From: Mycoplasmatota bacterium
Lineage (GTDB): Bacteria; Bacillota_I; Bacilli_A; Izemoplasmatales; Izemoplasmataceae
Direction: 5' to 3'
DNA length: 14,505 bases
NCBI GenBank assembly: GCA_030641535.1
Contig: DAOWHG010000009.1
Span: 1-14,505 of the forward strand
Position 1 is the stretch's first letter, and the number at the start of each line of letters is the position of its first letter. Shown here piece by piece: positions 12,479 to 14,505 of this stretch. The notes below the pieces were generated by a model. That model ran no database searches and had not been told where the DNA came from. It saw nothing but the letters and a program-made list of their open reading frames with translations. Position numbers and translations under genes: made by a program.

Positions 12479-13791
12479 TGAATTTTGAACTATTATTCAA
12501 GGAAGCAAAAGCAAAAGGAATAGAGGATATTCAAGTATATTTAGCTAATGATAGTGATTTTGAAATAGAAGTTTTTAAGGGAGAATTAGATACTTATAAT
12601 ATTGCTTCTACTAAGAAATTATCTGTTAAAGGAATTTATAACGGTAAAATGGGGACGGTTTCTACTGAAATAATAAATGATGATATGATTGATTTTATTG
12701 TTGATAGTATTATTGCCTCAGCAAAAACAATAGATTCAGAAGATGAAGTATTTATTTATGAAGGAGACAAGGAATACAAAGTTGTTGAAGGACTTTATAA
12801 TAGTAGTTTATATGAAGTTGAAGCAAAGAAGAAAATTGAAGATGTTTTCAACTTAGAGAAATTGGTAATGTCTAAGGACGATAGAATTCGCATGGTACAA
12901 GCATTTTACGGTGATGGAAGCAGAAATGTTCTTATCCAAAACTCCAAAGGGTTGAAGCTAGAAAAGTTAGTTAATACTGGAATTATGGGTGTTTATGTAA
13001 TTGCAAGTGATGGTAAAGACCAAAGAACTGGAATTGAGTATTCTCAATCTAATGATTATAAAGATTTCAATTTTGAAGAGTTAGCTACTTTAGGAGCTGA
13101 AAAAGCAGTTTCTTTACTTGGAGCAGAACCTTGTGAATCAGGAGAATATGAAATTTTATTAACTAATAATGCAAGTGCAAGTTTGCTTGCCCCTTATGTT
13201 TCAATGTTTTCTGCTGAAAGTGTTCAAAAAGATGTATCTTTGTTAAAAGGAAAAGTTGGAGAAGTTGTTGGAAGTAGCATAGTAACTATTGTTGATGATC
13301 CATTTATGAAAAAATCAACGAAATCAGGATCTTTTGATGATGAAGGCGTTGCCACTTCATATAAAAAACTAATTAATGAGGGCGTTCTTACTGGGTATTT
13401 ACATAATCTAAAGACCGCTAAAAAAGACAGTATAAAATCTACAGGTAATGGATTCTTAAGTGGTATTGTACCTACTAATTTCTATATTAAACCTGGAGAT
13501 TTATCATATGATAAAGCAGTAAAATCAATGAAAAAAGGATTGATTATTACTGAACTTGCAGGGACTCATTCTGGTGCTAATTCTATTAGTGGAGATTTCA
13601 GTTTACAATCTTCAGGATTCTTAGTTGAGAACGGTGAAATTGTTAGACCTGTGGCTTTAATTACAGTTGCTGGAAACTATTTAACTATGCTAAAAGATGT
13701 TGTTGGAGTTTGCAATGATTTGAAATTTAATTTCTCATTTATTGGAAGTCCTGCAATAAAAATAAAATCATTAGTTGTATCAGGAATTTAA
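12478..13791 (+). CDS. tldE: TldE/PmbA peptidase partner subunit
   Basis: A 437-residue TldE (PmbA) family protein, the non-catalytic partner of TldD. It shares the overall fold (N-terminal domain about 1-190, C-terminal barrel about 220-437) but has no HExxxH. Where TldD has the zinc helix, this protein reads 'LLAPYVSMFSAESVQKD', the normal TldE state. Landmarks are 'SGSFDDEGVATSYKKLINEGVLTGYLHN' split across 283-310, GTHSGANSISGDFS (362-375) and a VGN-like 'VAGNYLTMLKDVVG' end. The ribosome site AAGGGGG (12464-12470) lies within tldD, and the shared TAATG couples translation. Length is usual for the family. A strong terminator begins at its stop codon. Confidence 0.93.
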   Translation: MNFELLFKEAKAKGIEDIQVYLANDSDFEIEVFKGELDTYNIASTKKLSVKGIYNGKMGTVSTEIINDDMIDFIVDSIIASAKTIDSEDEVFIYEGDKEYKVVEGLYNSSLYEVEAKKKIEDVFNLEKLVMSKDDRIRMVQAFYGDGSRNVLIQNSKGLKLEKLVNTGIMGVYVIASDGKDQRTGIEYSQSNDYKDFNFEELATLGAEKAVSLLGAEPCESGEYEILLTNNASASLLAPYVSMFSAESVQKDVSLLKGKVGEVVGSSIVTIVDDPFMKKSTKSGSFDDEGVATSYKKLINEGVLTGYLHNLKTAKKDSIKSTGNGFLSGIVPTNFYIKPGDLSYDKAVKSMKKGLIITELAGTHSGANSISGDFSLQSSGFLVENGEIVRPVALITVAGNYLTMLKDVVGVCNDLKFNFSFIGSPAIKIKSLVVSGI

Positions 13792-13816
13792 ACACTGCGA
13801 AAGCGGTGTTTTTTTT
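13791..13816 (+). terminator. Rho-independent terminator of tldD-tldE
   Basis: An 8-bp stem (13791-13798 with 13803-13810, one wobble) closes a GAAA tetraloop on a C-G pair and runs into Ts ending at 13816. It starts at the last base of the tldE stop codon. Confidence 0.93.
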
Positions 13817-13852
13817 GTAACCACTTACATTGTTTAAGTTAAGGCTCATTAG

Positions 13853-13881
13853 TTTACATTTAAAAATTATTAATGTATAAT
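13853..13881 (+). promoter_or_regulatory. fba promoter
   Basis: TTTACA (13853-13858), exactly 17 bases, TATAAT (13876-13881). Unlike the other promoters here it has a near-consensus -35 and lacks a properly spaced TG. AGGAGG at 13903-13908 serves ATG 13916. Confidence 0.8.
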
Positions 13882-13915
13882 AATATTGATTTTATAAATA
13901 TTAGGAGGAAAAATT

Positions 13916-14505
13916 ATGGGACTTGTATCAGCAAAAGATATGCTTATTAAAGCGAGAAAAGAAGGGTATGCTATCGGGCATTTCAATATCAACAATTTAG
14001 AATGGATTAAAGCAGTGTTAATTGCAGCTGAAGAATCAAATTCACCAGTAATTTTAGGTGTTTCTGAGGGAGCAGCTAAATATATGACTGGGTACAAAAC
14101 CGTTGTTAATATGGTTGAAGGAGCTATGGAATTTTTAAATACTTCTGTACCAGTAGCGCTTCATTTGGATCATGGGAGTTATGAAGGTGCTAAAGCTTGT
14201 ATAGAAGCTGGATTTAGTAGTGTAATGTTTGATGGTTCACATTATGACATTGATGAAAATATTCAAAAGACAAAAGATATCGTTAAATACGCCAATGAAA
14301 GAGGAATTAGTGTTGAAGCTGAAGTTGGAAGCATTGGTGGAGAAGAAGATGGTATATTAGGTGGAGGAGAAATTGCCGATCCTAATGAATGTAAATTAAT
14401 TGCTGATCTTGGTGTTGAAATGTTAGCAGCAGGTATTGGAAATATTCATGGGAAATACCCAGATAACTGGCAAGGATTAAGACTTGATGTATTAAAACAA
14501 ATTCA
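13916..14505 (+). CDS. fba: Class II fructose-bisphosphate aldolase, 5' part
   Basis: The first 196 codons of a class II (zinc) aldolase, cut by the window end; the family is about 285 residues. It cleaves fructose 1,6-bisphosphate to glyceraldehyde 3-phosphate and dihydroxyacetone phosphate in glycolysis. Visible motifs are AIGHFNINNLEW (19-30), the zinc/catalytic segment HLDHG (H83, D85, H86), FDGSHYDID (105-113), VEAEVGSIGGEED (133-145, with a zinc-binding Glu) and IGNIHGKYP (174-182, zinc ligand H178). The family is close to the short class IIB enzymes of Bacillus FbaA type; the related tagatose-bisphosphate aldolases cannot be fully excluded, but genomic position near rpoE-pyrG supports FbaA. 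It has its own strong promoter and ribosome site, as befits an abundant glycolytic enzyme. Confidence 0.94.
   Translation, partial: MGLVSAKDMLIKARKEGYAIGHFNINNLEWIKAVLIAAEESNSPVILGVSEGAAKYMTGYKTVVNMVEGAMEFLNTSVPVALHLDHGSYEGAKACIEAGFSSVMFDGSHYDIDENIQKTKDIVKYANERGISVEAEVGSIGGEEDGILGGGEIADPNECKLIADLGVEMLAAGIGNIHGKYPDNWQGLRLDVLKQI

Noticed and set aside
13870..14097. Minus-strand ORF over the fba start
   Set aside because: It overlaps the clear fba promoter, ribosome site and conserved N-terminus on the other strand.
1..14505. Search for tRNA, rRNA, prophage, intact insertion sequence or restriction system
   Set aside because: No cloverleaf, rRNA, transposase, integrase or phage motif was seen in any gene or intergenic region.

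Overview
The window comes from a very AT-rich, low-GC Gram-positive relative. Gene content and order (DUF1934/ywiB, rpoE delta factor, pyrG, class II fba), AGGAGG ribosome binding sites and many extended -10 promoters point to Bacillota or a Mollicutes-like lineage. An Acholeplasma or Izemoplasma type organism is my best guess, but that is inference. Every Trp is TGG, and all visible stops are TAA except one TAG, so the standard bacterial code (table 11) fits and TGA-as-Trp does not. All genes are on the + strand.

Left part (1-4154): a surface, secreted module. It opens with the 3' end of a lamin-tail-domain (LTD) protein and its terminator. A three-gene lipoprotein operon follows: an LTD/Ig-like lipoprotein, a lipoprotein joining an Ig-like domain to a ComEC-type metallo-beta-lactamase hydrolase, and a lipoprotein with two PASTA repeats and a thermonuclease domain that keeps its catalytic residues. 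I read this as a candidate system for binding and cutting extracellular nucleic acid. Each domain is supported by motifs; the joint function is inference.

Middle (4155-7953): two overlapping paralogous DHH/DHHA1 phosphoesterases of the NrnA type, which act on short oligonucleotides or pAp, then a Na+/phosphate cotransporter with a PhoU tail. These could handle the oligonucleotides and phosphate that surface nucleases would produce, but they are separate transcription units.

Right part (7954-14505): housekeeping. DUF1934 and rpoE form an operon; the delta factor has a strikingly expanded Lys-Ala tract and a pentapeptide repeat. Next comes pyrG behind what looks like a complete CTP-sensing reiterative-transcription attenuator, with a perfect 24-bp tandem duplication of its translation start region. 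Then come the tldD-tldE peptidase pair and the first 196 codons of fructose-bisphosphate aldolase. No tRNA, rRNA, CRISPR or intact insertion sequence was seen. The only poorly explained stretch is about 100 bases between pyrG and tldD.
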